A stretch of DNA of 64,000 nt. Origin: Amyelois transitella. Lineage: Eukaryota > Arthropoda > Insecta > Lepidoptera > Pyralidae. The translations under genes and the position numbers were made by a program. Location: positions 2,294,001 to 2,358,000 of the forward strand of contig NC_083535.1 of the NCBI RefSeq assembly GCF_032362555.1. Direction: 5' to 3'. Positions 34,701-45,791 of the stretch are shown one piece after another; the first letter of the stretch is position 1; every line of letters starts with the position of its first letter. The notes beneath the pieces were generated by a model. That model did no database searches. It was not told where the DNA came from and was given only the letters and a program-made list of their open reading frames with translations.

Positions 34701-35470
34701 CCGGGAACCACACGGCCACTCACAGTTATAGCCAAGCAAAAAAACATATTAAATTAATTACCTGACATTAATTAAGAAGTGTGATAATTTTGAGGGTAGT
34801 TTATAAAATGAATATGCTATCGCATGCTACCCGTGATTTGGTGAAATTTTGTACTAAGTAGGTAGCACGATTCGTAAGTAGGTAGGTATGGATGAACCCT
34901 AAATATTAAAAGAATTTCAAAATTGATAGTTACTCATTATAAGCCATTATATCACTATGGGATATATAGATGACAGCCTAATAATAGCTATGGTGCATTT
35001 CACTGTCATTCTTGTTTGTTCGAGGAATATTTTTTTTTCTGCATTTAGAGAAACACCGTTGAAGATAACAAACATAAAAACTGAGATACAAATTAAAAGA
35101 GCGTATTATAATACTCTCTTTCAACAACAATGGTAAATAACTTATTTTTATTAAAAAAAGGGGTAGGTAGAACTTGGTCTTTTTCTCGAAAACTCCATCC
35201 CTGGGTAGACCTTATCTGGTCTGTCATTTAGAAGGGTAGGCATTTTATTTACAATGAGCGAGTGACTACTGTCTGACCTTTTTAGAGAATTTCATATTTC
35301 ATCAACATTTCATACCGCGTGTATCTCAATAAAACTGTTCTTATACTCGTTTGTAGGTAGACCCAAATAATTATTTATCTATTTCCTTTAATTTTACGAC
35401 ATTAAAACATCGGTGCTACTTCTCCGTACACATCAAATAAACATTCTACTTTACTCGTTTTTTTTTTCAG
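31777..35470. other. UBE2G2 3' UTR and intergenic region before the odorant receptor
   Basis: After the likely poly(A) site near 32.03 kb no exon is recognisable. R1 fragments lie at 33960-34045 and in the inverted pair at 34295-34735. The rest is AT-rich with no feature I can support. An upstream odorant-receptor exon may lie near 35130. Confidence 0.5.
34295..34735. repeat. Two R1 copies in inverted, tail-to-tail arrangement
   Basis: A plus-sense copy (CACTCCATATC, GGCGATGGGCCAGCAA, GCTCTGTCTACC) meets a minus-sense copy (GCGGGGCAGACAG, AGGTTGCTAGCCCATCGC, GCCGGGAACCACACGGCC) near 34488. Both have lost the (TATG)n tail. Confidence 0.6.
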
Positions 35471-38400
35471 GAAAAATATTTTGCAGATATCAGCCATGAG
35501 GGGAAGAATGCGTGAGTTTGAAAATTTTATCACATCTACCATCAGTAACACAAACAAATAACTTTTGTTACAAGAGAAACACCTCAATAGATATCCTACT
35601 TTTTTAAGTCGGCTAAATTTCAAAAAACCTCATACTAGTTCTCCTGTATTATATAATACCTACATAGGACAAAATGTTTTTTTTTTTATGGACCTTAAAG
35701 ACAAGTATTTTTATATATTTTTTAAAGTGAGCACTGAAGTTTGTCTTGACGATTTTAATTTTTTACAGGGAATCATATAGGGATTTGAAATATATCAAAA
35801 TTCTAAGATATTGCTTGGCGGTTATGTACATATGGCCCTGTAGGGAACTCGGCGAAAGAGTTAACAAATTTTGGATGGTAAAAAGATTTTCAATACTGAT
35901 CATCAGTATAATTTTTTTCATAATGGGGGCTGGCTACATTGTTTTGAACAGGAGTTTGCCGTTTTTCACGCTGTGCCATAACTTTATCACTCTTATGATA
36001 CATATAAATTATATGGTAAGTACGTATTTAAGTACCTTCATATTTCGATAGTAATTTCTGCTATGTAATTTTATTTTTTATTTTATTTATACTTATACAA
36101 ACAAAAAATCTATGTGTATTGAAATAATCTATACCTACTTAAATTATATTTACACTTAAAATAAAATAGTAACTGACCGATGTTTGTAGCTACTTGAAAG
36201 ATATTGGAAAAATACCGATTAATAGTGATCGAATTATATAAGACCAACAGAGGCTAATAAATGTGATTTCTAGAATTTCTGTCTGAATGTCTGTTTGTAC
36301 TTAGATACATCACGCGAAAACATTTGCTCCGATTTGAATACGGTTTTCATGGGACAATACAGAGAGTCAGTTTTTAGTTACTGAACTTTTGCGGCGAATG
36401 AAGTCGCGGGCAATAGCTAGTATATCTAATACATTTTTTTAACAAACTGCAGATTCCATCTTTTATTAATTTGATAAATACCTATGATTTACTTTTAATT
36501 TCTTTTCTTTCCATTATACTTACATTATTTACAGTGCCGGATATCAATAGGTTATCGCAAAAAGTACAGAAATTTAGCTGCAGAGTTCTTTTCGAAAATT
36601 CATCTCTTTCATCATAAACACAAGTCGGATTTTGCAATGGAGGTAATTATGAATTTTAGGGTTTTGTATATTGATATATCAGAATGATCAGATTTCTGCG
36701 GTATTGTAAGTAAAATACATACATACATATAAACACGTCTATATCCCTTGCGGGGTAGACAGAGCCAACATTCTTGAAAAGACTGATAGGCCACTTTCAG
36801 CTGGGCTCTATGATAAAACTGAGATTTAAATAGTGACAGGTTGCTAGCTTATCGCCTAAAAGAAGAATCCCAAGTTTATAACCCTATCACTTAGTCGCTT
36901 TTACGACATCCATGGAAACGAGATGAAGTGGTCCTATTCTTAATTTATTGGTGCCGGGAACCACACGGCAAAAATACAAAATGGGATAAAAATATTATCT
37001 GATATGATTCGAGTTCGACGAGTGCCGCACATGCAAGGTTGTTTTACGTACACCCGCACGACGCATTCGGTCATTTACAAGTTTCACAATTTACAAATTA
37101 CGACATGACTTTAACCTATGTATTCCGATTTATACTTTTATACATATGTAAGTACATAAATAATGTTTATAATCACATCTTTATCCCTTGCGGGATAGAC
37201 AGAGCCAACAGTCTCGAAAAGACTGAAAGGCCACGTTTAGATAGCGTATAATGGAATTGAGATTAAAATAATGACAGGTTGCTAGCCCATCGATTAAAAT
37301 AAGAATTCCATGTTTATTAGCCTTTCCCTTAGTCCCCTTTTACGACATCCATGGCAAAAAGATGGTCTGGGTCATATTCTAAAATTCTGAAGATTACACG
37401 TCACGGTTATATTAAAGTTAACTAATGAAATAGAATGTGATTCCTAATAGAATACTCGTACACATACTTACGTAAATATAATCACGTCTTTATTTCTTAC
37501 GTTTCATCAAATCGGAGATGTTCTAGCGAAAGGTCTGGTCAAGAGTACCCGAAACCGACGAGCTTGCATGAAGAGAGTTATGAATGTGGATGAAACGAAA
37601 GAAATATGCAGGAATCGTGGCAAGTGGAAAGATGTATGTATATATGTAATGTCTTACGTGGCAGATCTTAGGGGTATATAGAGCGTACAGTCCCGAAAAT
37701 GTATACCCCAAGTTCAGGAGCCTTTCCCTTGGTAGTATTTTACCTCTTAACACAATGACGAATGACTGAACACAGTGAATTGCCGCTTTTTACTGAATTA
37801 TCTAGTTCCTTTATTGTTTGCCGGTTGACTGGAAGAGATCCCTTCATGGGATAAGTCCGCCATTGCAAGTGATTTGTTTCTTTTAAAACTATATACTATT
37901 TTCTTGTTACTGTGTGAATTTCTATGCAATAAAGATATTACAAACAAACAAACGAACTGAACTTTATACTCATTTATAGATACACATAAAAGTACACAAA
38001 ATGTCCCATGTTGGCACGATATACATGGTGATACTGATGATTGTCGGCGTGTTGGGTTTCAACCTGATCGTCATCTACACCACCTACTCCAAGGGCATGT
38101 TTGACAGGAATCTACCAGAAAATTTCACCATTGTCTACGATCATGCCGTTTATTACATGCTGCCGTTTGATTACACCGGCAACCTCAAAGGATACCTCGT
38201 GGTTAATGTTCTGAATTGGTAATTTGGACTTCATGCTAATATCACAGAGAAATGATTTGATTTTTTCGTTTTGCTAAGTACCTACGAATAAATTAAAAAA
38301 ATACTCAAACGATTTTGATGATATTTCGCACAGCGACATAATTGTTCAGGAAATTCTCACTCTATTCAACCGTTATAAATTTCAGTTCATGTTCAGATAT

Positions 38401-41400
38401 GTTTTTTTTGCATTTTATATAAGTATGTAGTGAAGTTTTCATTGTAAATTTAAATGAGTAACACAATAGCCCTTTGTTATCGCATAATTCATACGGACTC
38501 TTATAAGTGTGTTTGTTAATACTTTGTAGAACTAACCTAATTAGAACTTGTATCGTTTGTACGTAATTAATAAATTTTCGTTTATCTTTACCATGTTCGG
38601 CTTTATAAAATCATTTTTATGACATAAAAGAAAATACGGTCGAATTTAGAATACCTCTTTTCTTGAAGTTAAAAGCGATTTCATTTTTCAAGTAACTCAT
38701 ACATACCTACATACAATACATGTAATGACATATTATATGTGGCTGTGAATGTTTTTATAGGTATATATCTTTCTACTGCACATTGGGTCTATGCGTGTTT
38801 GATCTCTACTTATTCGTGATGGTTTTCCACGTGTGGGGACACTTCAAAATACTACTTTTCAACTTGGAAAGTTTTCCAAAACCGAAAGATGTTATGTTCT
38901 CTGAATCTGAAAACAAACTTGTCGGTAAGAGCATAAGAGAATGTGTAAACGATCATCGATACATAACAAGGTAAACCAGACATTATCTTATTTTTTTTAT
39001 CTCGATAAGTTTATAGTTTTATACAGCAAATAAGTTATACAGTTGTTGGTAATTTCATTTTTATAAAAGTTAAAAATTATACATTGTACCTTGAACATTA
39101 TGTAGTGACATATTTTAATTTCTCTATGCTATAATCGCTAACCTTGGAAAGTAGTGGACGGTAAATGTTCTCGTTTGAAATGTTGGAAAGAGGGTATTCA
39201 TAAGGAAGGTTTATATCCATAAATGCTAACCGTGCGAAGCCGAGGCGAGTCGCTAAAAAAATTAAGTATATCTACCCTCAAAATCTTCTTCAGCTTTGGT
39301 CGAATAAAAAGCATGATGCACAGTGAGGCACAGATTCGAATCCTTCTTTAAGTTTGAGTGCCGACCGATGCAAGAACATTTCTAAGTACTTATCTCATAT
39401 TTTCCCTCGTGTGTAAAATCATGAGAAAACGCGCATTTATGATGTGTAACCATAATCCGATATGGTTTAGGATCCGCTGCAGATATGTCTGAGGTCAGAC
39501 GGGAATCACTTCTTGTTAAAACCTGATTTACCCAATCCCGGATCATAGTCAAAAGGCGCGCCCAAAGGCGAGGATATAAAAAAAGCTAACGCTAAAAAGA
39601 AGAAAAGATTCTTCTGTACATAAGCATCGCCCAAACTTTCTTCTGTGAAAAGTAACCTAACCCACCCGTAAGAAAATATTTTGATTATTTTGTTTTAGCT
39701 ATATCAAAATTATGTCATCTGAATTTGGTCCGGTTATATTTATATACCACGCTTTTCACCTGGTGGTATGTTGCTTGTTACTGCTTCAATGTTCTAGAAT
39801 GGTGAGTAATTATTGTCAATTCTATTTTATTGATACCTACAAAATTATTTTTAATGATAACAAATTAATGATAACAAATTAATTCAGTAACTACCTACTG
39901 AGCCGATCATAAAGAAATGTAGGTACCTACTACAAGGATAAACCTTCAGGTGAGACAAAGATTAATTTTTTATCCACGGGAGCGAAGCTGCCTTTTTACC
40001 TTGTAGAAAACAATAGGTGTAAGTACACATGGTCCAGGAGACATATGAACTAACCACGTACTTGTGGCTTTTTACAACAAGTCTTGTTAAATTTTGTCTA
40101 AATGCATGAGATATGCAGATATTAGTTATAAAATTTTTATTAAAAATGCTGCACGTTTGTTATACCTAAGTAACTGATATTTATACGCCTGCGGGTAGAA
40201 TACAAAATGCCTGACTAACATTTTACCTTGTTTGTACCAGTAGGTACAAATAAGTTGTATAGTCACAAATACTTATATAAGTACCTTTATTTTGATTTCA
40301 TTTGCCATTTAAACTAAACTTGCCATTTTTAGACAATGAGCTAGCAACCTGGCACTATTCGTATCTCAATTCCATTATCCCAAATAGTAGGTATTATAAA
40401 TGCGAATTAATTTGTTGGTTTGTTCCCTCTTCACGCGTCATCTACTGAATCAATCTACTTAAACTTTGCGTAACTACATAATAATTAACAGTTTGGAGAA
40501 AAGCATTGAGTAGTTTTCATCCCAGTAAAAATTTAAAGTGGGATTTGCGAAATCCACATGTATTCTTTTGTAGGTGGTACAAAATTCAGTCTTTTCAATT
40601 CTTTTGGCTCTTAGCTGTCTACATCCAAACAGTCCACTGGATGAAGACGTGATAACATGTAATGTTATATGTTTCTTACAGAATGCCGAGGCGTTGTTGC
40701 GGTATGGACCTCTCACTGTGGGAGTGTTTCAGCAGCTTATTCAAATTTCCCTTGTATTTGAAGCCCTTGGCACTATGGTAAGAAATTTCGACTAAAGACG
40801 CATTACAGAAGGGGAAAGATTCGGGTGTTTTAAATCGGATTTTAATATATAACATTAGAACACATAAGCATCAATAAAACGCACGGTACTTATTTGTAGG
40901 TAGATAAAAAAATATCGGGTGCCACTAGAAATTGTAATGTAAGGCACGCATTAATCTTAACTTAATTATTTATTTAGGATGTGGGTACTTTTTATTGATG
41001 ATGTACTACAATGAACAGTGACTTACCTACTTTATTTTAAGTTAAAAAAATACTAATATAAAAATAAATAGGACCACTCCATAATAGTAATTATCTAAGG
41101 AAGTAGGTAATAGTAATTAACATTAATAGTAATAAGGTATCTATTATTTCCAAATCTATTTCCCATGGTTGTCGTAAAAGGCGACTAAGGGGTATGCTTA
41201 TCAACTTGTTATTATTCTTTTAGGCGATGGACTAGCAACGTGACACTATTTGAATCTTAGTTCTAGGTATTTTAGCAAAACAAACAGCTAAACGTGCCCT
41301 TCTTTTTAAGACTGTTGACTCTCTCTACCCCGCAAGGGATATAGACGTAATTATACTATGTATGTCAATTTAGTTAAGTACTTTTTAATAGTAAGTTATA

Positions 41401-42588
41401 CGATAGTAGTAGGTACTTAAGAACGCGACTTTCCCGTATTTACAAGTTTGTTCGCTCTGTCTACCCCGTAAGGGATAAAGACGTGGTATTTGAAGCGCGT
41501 GCTGATAAAATGCCCGCGACCAAAGGAGACTTGATCATATTTTGTAATCGTAATAACAGAATGAGAAACTGATCACGGCGGTATACGACGTTCCGTGGGA
41601 GAGTATGGACAGACCTAATCGCATCATGGTGCAGTTTTTCCTCTTGAACACTCAGGAACCTGTTCAAGTGAAAGCCATGGGAGTCGTCGACGTGGGTGTG
41701 TCGACAATGGCCAAGGTAAAGTCGCACATATTTTAAATTCTCATGGTTATAAAAATGTATAGCATGGTTTTAATGGGTATGAATAACACAGAATAGAGAG
41801 CCCAAAAAAATTTCTAACAATTTAGAATCGTACCACATACTTACATAATTATATAAAATAACGCCTTTTTTTCCGGAGCGTCAGGCAGAGACTACAATCT
41901 TTCCACTTGCCACGATTTCTGCATACCTTCTTCTATCGCTTCGTCAACATTCATCACTCTCTTCATGCGAGCTCGGCGGTTTCGGGTACTCTTGACCTGA
42001 CCCTTTGCCATACCACAATATAGTACCACTCCCTCTTTTCCATGTATGTTGTAAAAGGCGACTAATAGCTAGGCTAATAAATTTAGGATTCTATTTTAGA
42101 TGCTGGGCTAGCAACTGTCACTATTTGAATCTCAATTCCAATTTAAGACCGTACGACTGAGCGTGGTCTTTCAATCTTTGTGAGATTATTAGCTCTGTCT
42201 ACCGTGTAAGAGATAAAGACGTGATTATATTGTATGTACCTATGTTAGCATGTAGGTAAACATAGGCTACTTTTATCTGGATATCCAATGAGAGCAAAAT
42301 ACCGCTCATAAGCTAGTTATCTGCAGTATAAATTAGGATATCTATAAGTACCTACCTACTCATTTCTTATCTTGAACTAATAAACACGGAATTCATCTAA
42401 GTACATAAACAATAGCATCGGCATTATATTTGTTTTGTGTTACGCCTCGAACGCCTATAGGAATTTACTTTACATTTAACTTTAGATACAATTTTCAAAT
42501 AGAAACCGAAAACTCATCATCTCTTTGTTTACAGATACTCAAAACATCGTTTTCCTATTTTACTTTCCTGAAAACAATGGATGGTTAA
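35471..42588 (+). CDS. Lepidopteran odorant receptor, nine exons read (about 417 codons)
   Basis: Exons joined by phase: 35471-35511, 35769-36015, 36535-36642, 37980-38218, 38761-38970, 39699-39801, 40682-40777, 41560-41715 and 42535-42588. The product is hydrophobic, with several membrane segments (for example FSILIISIIFFIMGAGYIVL, TIYMVILMIVGVLGFNLIVI, LYLFVMVFHVWGHF, FHLVVCCLLLL). It has the extracellular loop and the C-terminal ILKTSFSYFTFLKTMDG that mark insect odorant receptors, which are ligand-gated channel subunits working with Orco in olfactory neuron dendrites. Length matches the family's roughly 400 aa. The first exon read has no usable in-frame Met. An ATG directly followed by GTAAAT at 35130-35132 could be a one-codon first exon (speculative). 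Three donors are GTAATT or GTAAAC. AATAAA lies at 42804-42809. The ligand cannot be predicted. Confidence 0.87.
36225..36425 (+). repeat. RTE/Metulj-like fragment in an odorant receptor intron
   Basis: Diverged body ending in ATGAAGTCGCGGGCAATAGC and TAGTAT. Confidence 0.5.
36716..36970 (-). repeat. Family R1 full copy in an odorant receptor intron
   Basis: (CATA)n, TATCCCTTGCGGGGTAGACA, GACAGGTTGCTAGCTTATCG and GTGCCGGGAACCACACGGCA. Confidence 0.7.
37163..37415 (-). repeat. Family R1 copy in an odorant receptor intron
   Basis: TTATCCCTTGCGGGATAGAC, GACAGGTTGCTAGCCCATCG and TTTTACGACATCCATGGC; the head end is diverged. Confidence 0.65.
37515..37640 (+). repeat. Family R2 copy in an odorant receptor intron
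   Basis: GGTCAAGAGTACCCGAAACC, GAGCTTGCATGAAGAGAGTT and GAATCGTGGCAAGTGGAAAG. Confidence 0.65.
37800..37950 (+). repeat. LINE 3'-tail-like repeat
   Basis: GGTTGACTGGAAGAGATCCC, ATAAGTCCGCCATTGCAAGT and GCAATAAAGATATTACAAAC. Its second half is present inverted at 20665-20760. Confidence 0.5.
41160..41490 (+). repeat. Family R1 copy and adjacent tail fragment
   Basis: A diverged copy at 41160-41365 (CATGGTTGTCGTAAAAGGCG, GGCGATGGACTAGCAACG, CTACCCCGCAAGGGATATAG) is followed by a tail fragment at about 41452-41490, just before an odorant receptor exon. Confidence 0.6.
41865..42235. repeat. Family R2 (minus) and R1 (plus) copies
   Basis: R2 at 41865-42010 (CCGGAGCGTCAGGCAGAGAC, CACTTGCCACGATTTCTGC, CTCTTCATGCGAGCTCGGC) abuts R1 at about 42025-42235 (GTTGTAAAAGGCGACTAATA, GAGCGTGGTCTTTCAATC). 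Both lie in the last odorant receptor intron. Confidence 0.6.
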
Positions 42589-42803
42589 GAAGTCAAAAAA
42601 GTCACCAGGCGGATGTTACGTATTAAAGCAAAAAACACCAGTCTCAGCCAAAGAAATCAAAAATTTATCCGATTTGTATGGTCTCAGCTTTTTATGTTAT
42701 TTCGTGGTCGATATTAACTTGTTATCCACCCAGTCACCATCGTCACCTCTATATAGGAGAATCAATACTCAGCTACAGAAAAATATGGTCTGGGAGATGT
42801 GAG

Positions 42804-42809
42804 AATAAA
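42804..42809 (+). terminator. Polyadenylation signal of the odorant receptor
   Basis: AATAAA about 215 bases after the TAA stop, on the coding strand, before the next repeat. Confidence 0.45.
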
Positions 42810-43902
42810 TGTGGACTGGTATAAATAACTGTTTGTTCATCTTACCCAGATGTAAAAATATTTGATTTTTAAAAAAAGATTTGCGAAAATCCTTTATTTT
42901 TTTGTATGTGGCGCTAAATTCGCTCAGGTGAAGCTGCTGGTAAAAGCTAGTAGTAACATAAATCAAAGCCAAGTCCGTTGACTTTTTGATGATTGCTCTT
43001 TAGTCCATAAATAAGTATGTCCACATACCTTTTTGGTCAGATGTAGAAGATTACACCAGATAGCACCATTAATACATTATTAATTAAACCGGTAGTGCCT
43101 GGAATCGCTGTCCTGAAGTAAGTAGGTAGGTAGTTAAGCAATAGAAAAGAGTCGCCAAACTGTGTCACCTTGTTTCATTCCTTTCAACATAAGTAGGTAC
43201 CTACACCAAGAAGATCTCACACAATTAATCTTTCTAAGATCTTCGATTTACTTAGTCCTTCACTCACTCCCTTTGATTATAATTATAAATATATATATTT
43301 CAGGTGATCGAAGCTCACCTTTATTTTGCACCATAAAAACAAAGTCTTATTGATTTCAATTTCTATGACCACGGAGTTTTTGCCTGTACAGTCAGGAACA
43401 TTAATTTGTAGACAAAGCCGTACGTAAGCTTACTAAAAAATAAAAATCAATGAATTTGAGAAAATGGTAGGCATCTGGTACCTAATATTTCAAACGTTAC
43501 GAGTAACTCTTTAAGTAGGTAGTTTAGGAACTCGCACCTACCACTGTTTTAACACAGGTCTGGTTAATAATGTTTTTGTCTGTACCCGAATCATATAGAA
43601 TTATAACTATACTAATAAATAAATTTTAAATATTTTACGTATCAAAGATGCCGGTCACAGAGTGTACTTACTTATTAGTACATACTTTATTAATAAATTA
43701 TTATATTATATTTACACACTGTAATGGAAGTTTTATTTGTGAATCGCTGCAACCCAGCTTCCTTCCCTCACTAGTAATTTATAGATACAGCCAAATCCGT
43801 TTCGTTCTTGCGTTAAATAATAACACAAATGTAACACACCTAGGTAGGTACATTTAAAAAAAACTGTTCTCCTTCCTTTAAGGTTGCATATAGGAATGTG
43901 CC

Positions 43903-44828
43903 CAGAGCCGGATTAACCTTAAGGCAGAGTAGGCAACTGCCTAGGGGCCCAGCATCGACAGGGGCCCCGCCCACTGCACTGCATTCCGAAAATAATTTTT
44001 TTTGAATTGAACGAAAATGATAATTAACAAAACTATTCTTTCTTTTTCAACACCTGTAACACTTTATACATACATAACCATCTAGTATCTAATATTAGAA
44101 CAATATAATCCTTCGAATCGCAACTAACTGGACTTCATGTACGTTGGGGGAATCCCCGATTTGTTGGGTGCGTTCTGTAAGCTTCCGTAGCGTGATAATA
44201 ATTTGTAGCGTAATATTTCCGAAACTTTCAAAATACCTATAACCTACGTATAGTGCCATTGCAAGGTAAATTTTAAAAAGTTTATGTGTTCTCCGTATTT
44301 GAAGACTTACGATTTTCACATACACAAAACCAAAAGTATTTAAAACAAAAGTGTTCCCGCTATTTCGGCATTCATAGAAAGGATTATGAATTCGAAATGG
44401 TGTGAAGAAAGCAACAGAGCACATATATCTTTTATACCTACTAAAAATTAGCTTTTGATTTGTATCTAGTAATTAAAAAATTTACTGCGATAAACCTGCC
44501 AGTTTTATTGGAGAGAAAAAATTGTTAAAAAATGCAAGAAGTGCAAAAAAATATAGTTTTTGGCCAGTAAAAAATAAAAAATAAATTAGTTAAATGTAAC
44601 TTAGGTAATTTTTTATTGTTCCCTACTAAAATACTATATTTATGTGCAAGGTACTATATTTTTAAAAACTTTTATTAAAAAATACTATATTTTGACACTA
44701 AAATGTACACAACCCTAGTAGAAGGCAAAAAAAATACATCACATGATTTAGTCAGTCAGAATAGGTAAAGAAAAGGGGCCCGAAAATGGTAGTGCCTACA
44801 GGCCCATGACAGGGTTAATCCGGCTCTG
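43903..44828. mobile_element. Non-autonomous hAT-type DNA transposon (926 bp)
   Basis: The termini are CAGAGCCGGATTAACC at the left and its complement GGTTAATCCGGCTCTG at the right. A perfect 8-bp target duplication AATGTGCC flanks it (43895-43902 and 44829-44836). Subterminal GGGGCCC blocks occur at both ends. This is typical of hAT elements. A 109-codon frame on the minus strand (44424-44095) has no transposase motif that I recognise. It sits between the odorant receptor and Atg13. Confidence 0.85.
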
Positions 44829-44840
44829 AATGTGCCTATT

Positions 44841-45042
44841 CTGTAAGTCGCCTTTTAAGACATTTAGATCGTCGGGATAGGCTAACAAACTGGGATTCTT
44901 TTTTAAGGCGAACCTGTCACTATTTGAATCTCAATTCTATCATTAAGTCAAACAGCTGAACGTGGCCATTCAGTCTTTTCAAGACTGTTGGCTCTGTCTA
45001 CCCCGCAAGGGATATAGACTTGACCATATGTATGTATGTATG
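44841..45042 (+). repeat. Family R1 copy beside the hAT element
   Basis: GAACCTGTCACTATTTGAAT, CTGAACGTGGCCATTCAG, CTGTCTACCCCGCAAGGGAT and a (TATG)n tail. Confidence 0.65.
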
Positions 45043-45495
45043 GGATAGAGATGGAAGATTCTAGTTAAAGAGTTACATATCTATAATCATTCCCCAAACG
45101 ACTAAGTTTATTACAGTGGAGACAATTTGTATGAAAAAAGATTTTGGACTAAACCGCTAAACCGATTTTGATGAAAATTGATTGCATGACGGTACCTCCT
45201 GATTTTAAAAAAAGTTCAAATCAAACTAAACATTTAAACTAAGTATGTATATGGGTTCCATTATGCCATTTGACTTTTGACTAAGGAATTTACTAACAAC
45301 AACGAACAAACTAACAGCTATAGACAATAAAAATTGTAGTGACCATGACCTTCACGACAATAGCTCACAAACAGCCAACAGATTCGACTCAATTAGCCAA
45401 TAAAGCCATTTTAAAATAAATAAAAACCAATCAGATTTTCTCTTCTAATGTCACATTTGTTTTAACCAATAGGCGATCAACGTCTTGTTCTTTAA

Positions 45496-45513
45496 ATTTG
45501 ACATCTGTCAAAT
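45496..45513. repeat. Short palindrome upstream of Atg13
   Basis: ATTTGACA and TGTCAAAT are separated by TC. It lies about 280 bases before the Atg13 start. It could be a regulatory dyad; no factor is assigned. Confidence 0.4.
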
Positions 45514-45791
45514 AAAATAACCTTTTCTTTTCACGACGCATCCTACCTACCTCTAGAATTCGAACGAAATTGAGGAATTTAAGGGCTATTTTTTTTAACA
45601 TCGCTACCTGATTTTTAACGAACCGAATTTTTTGTCGTGTACCCACAACTTACCTGCATAATTTGAAAGCATGGCGATCCCATATTCATAAAGCATTCTC
45701 ATCTCAACCGTGATAGTTGTTAGCAAAGAAATTATCGCTGCGCAATTTTGTGAAGCTTTAATTTATAGATTGTGCCGAAATAAATATAATC

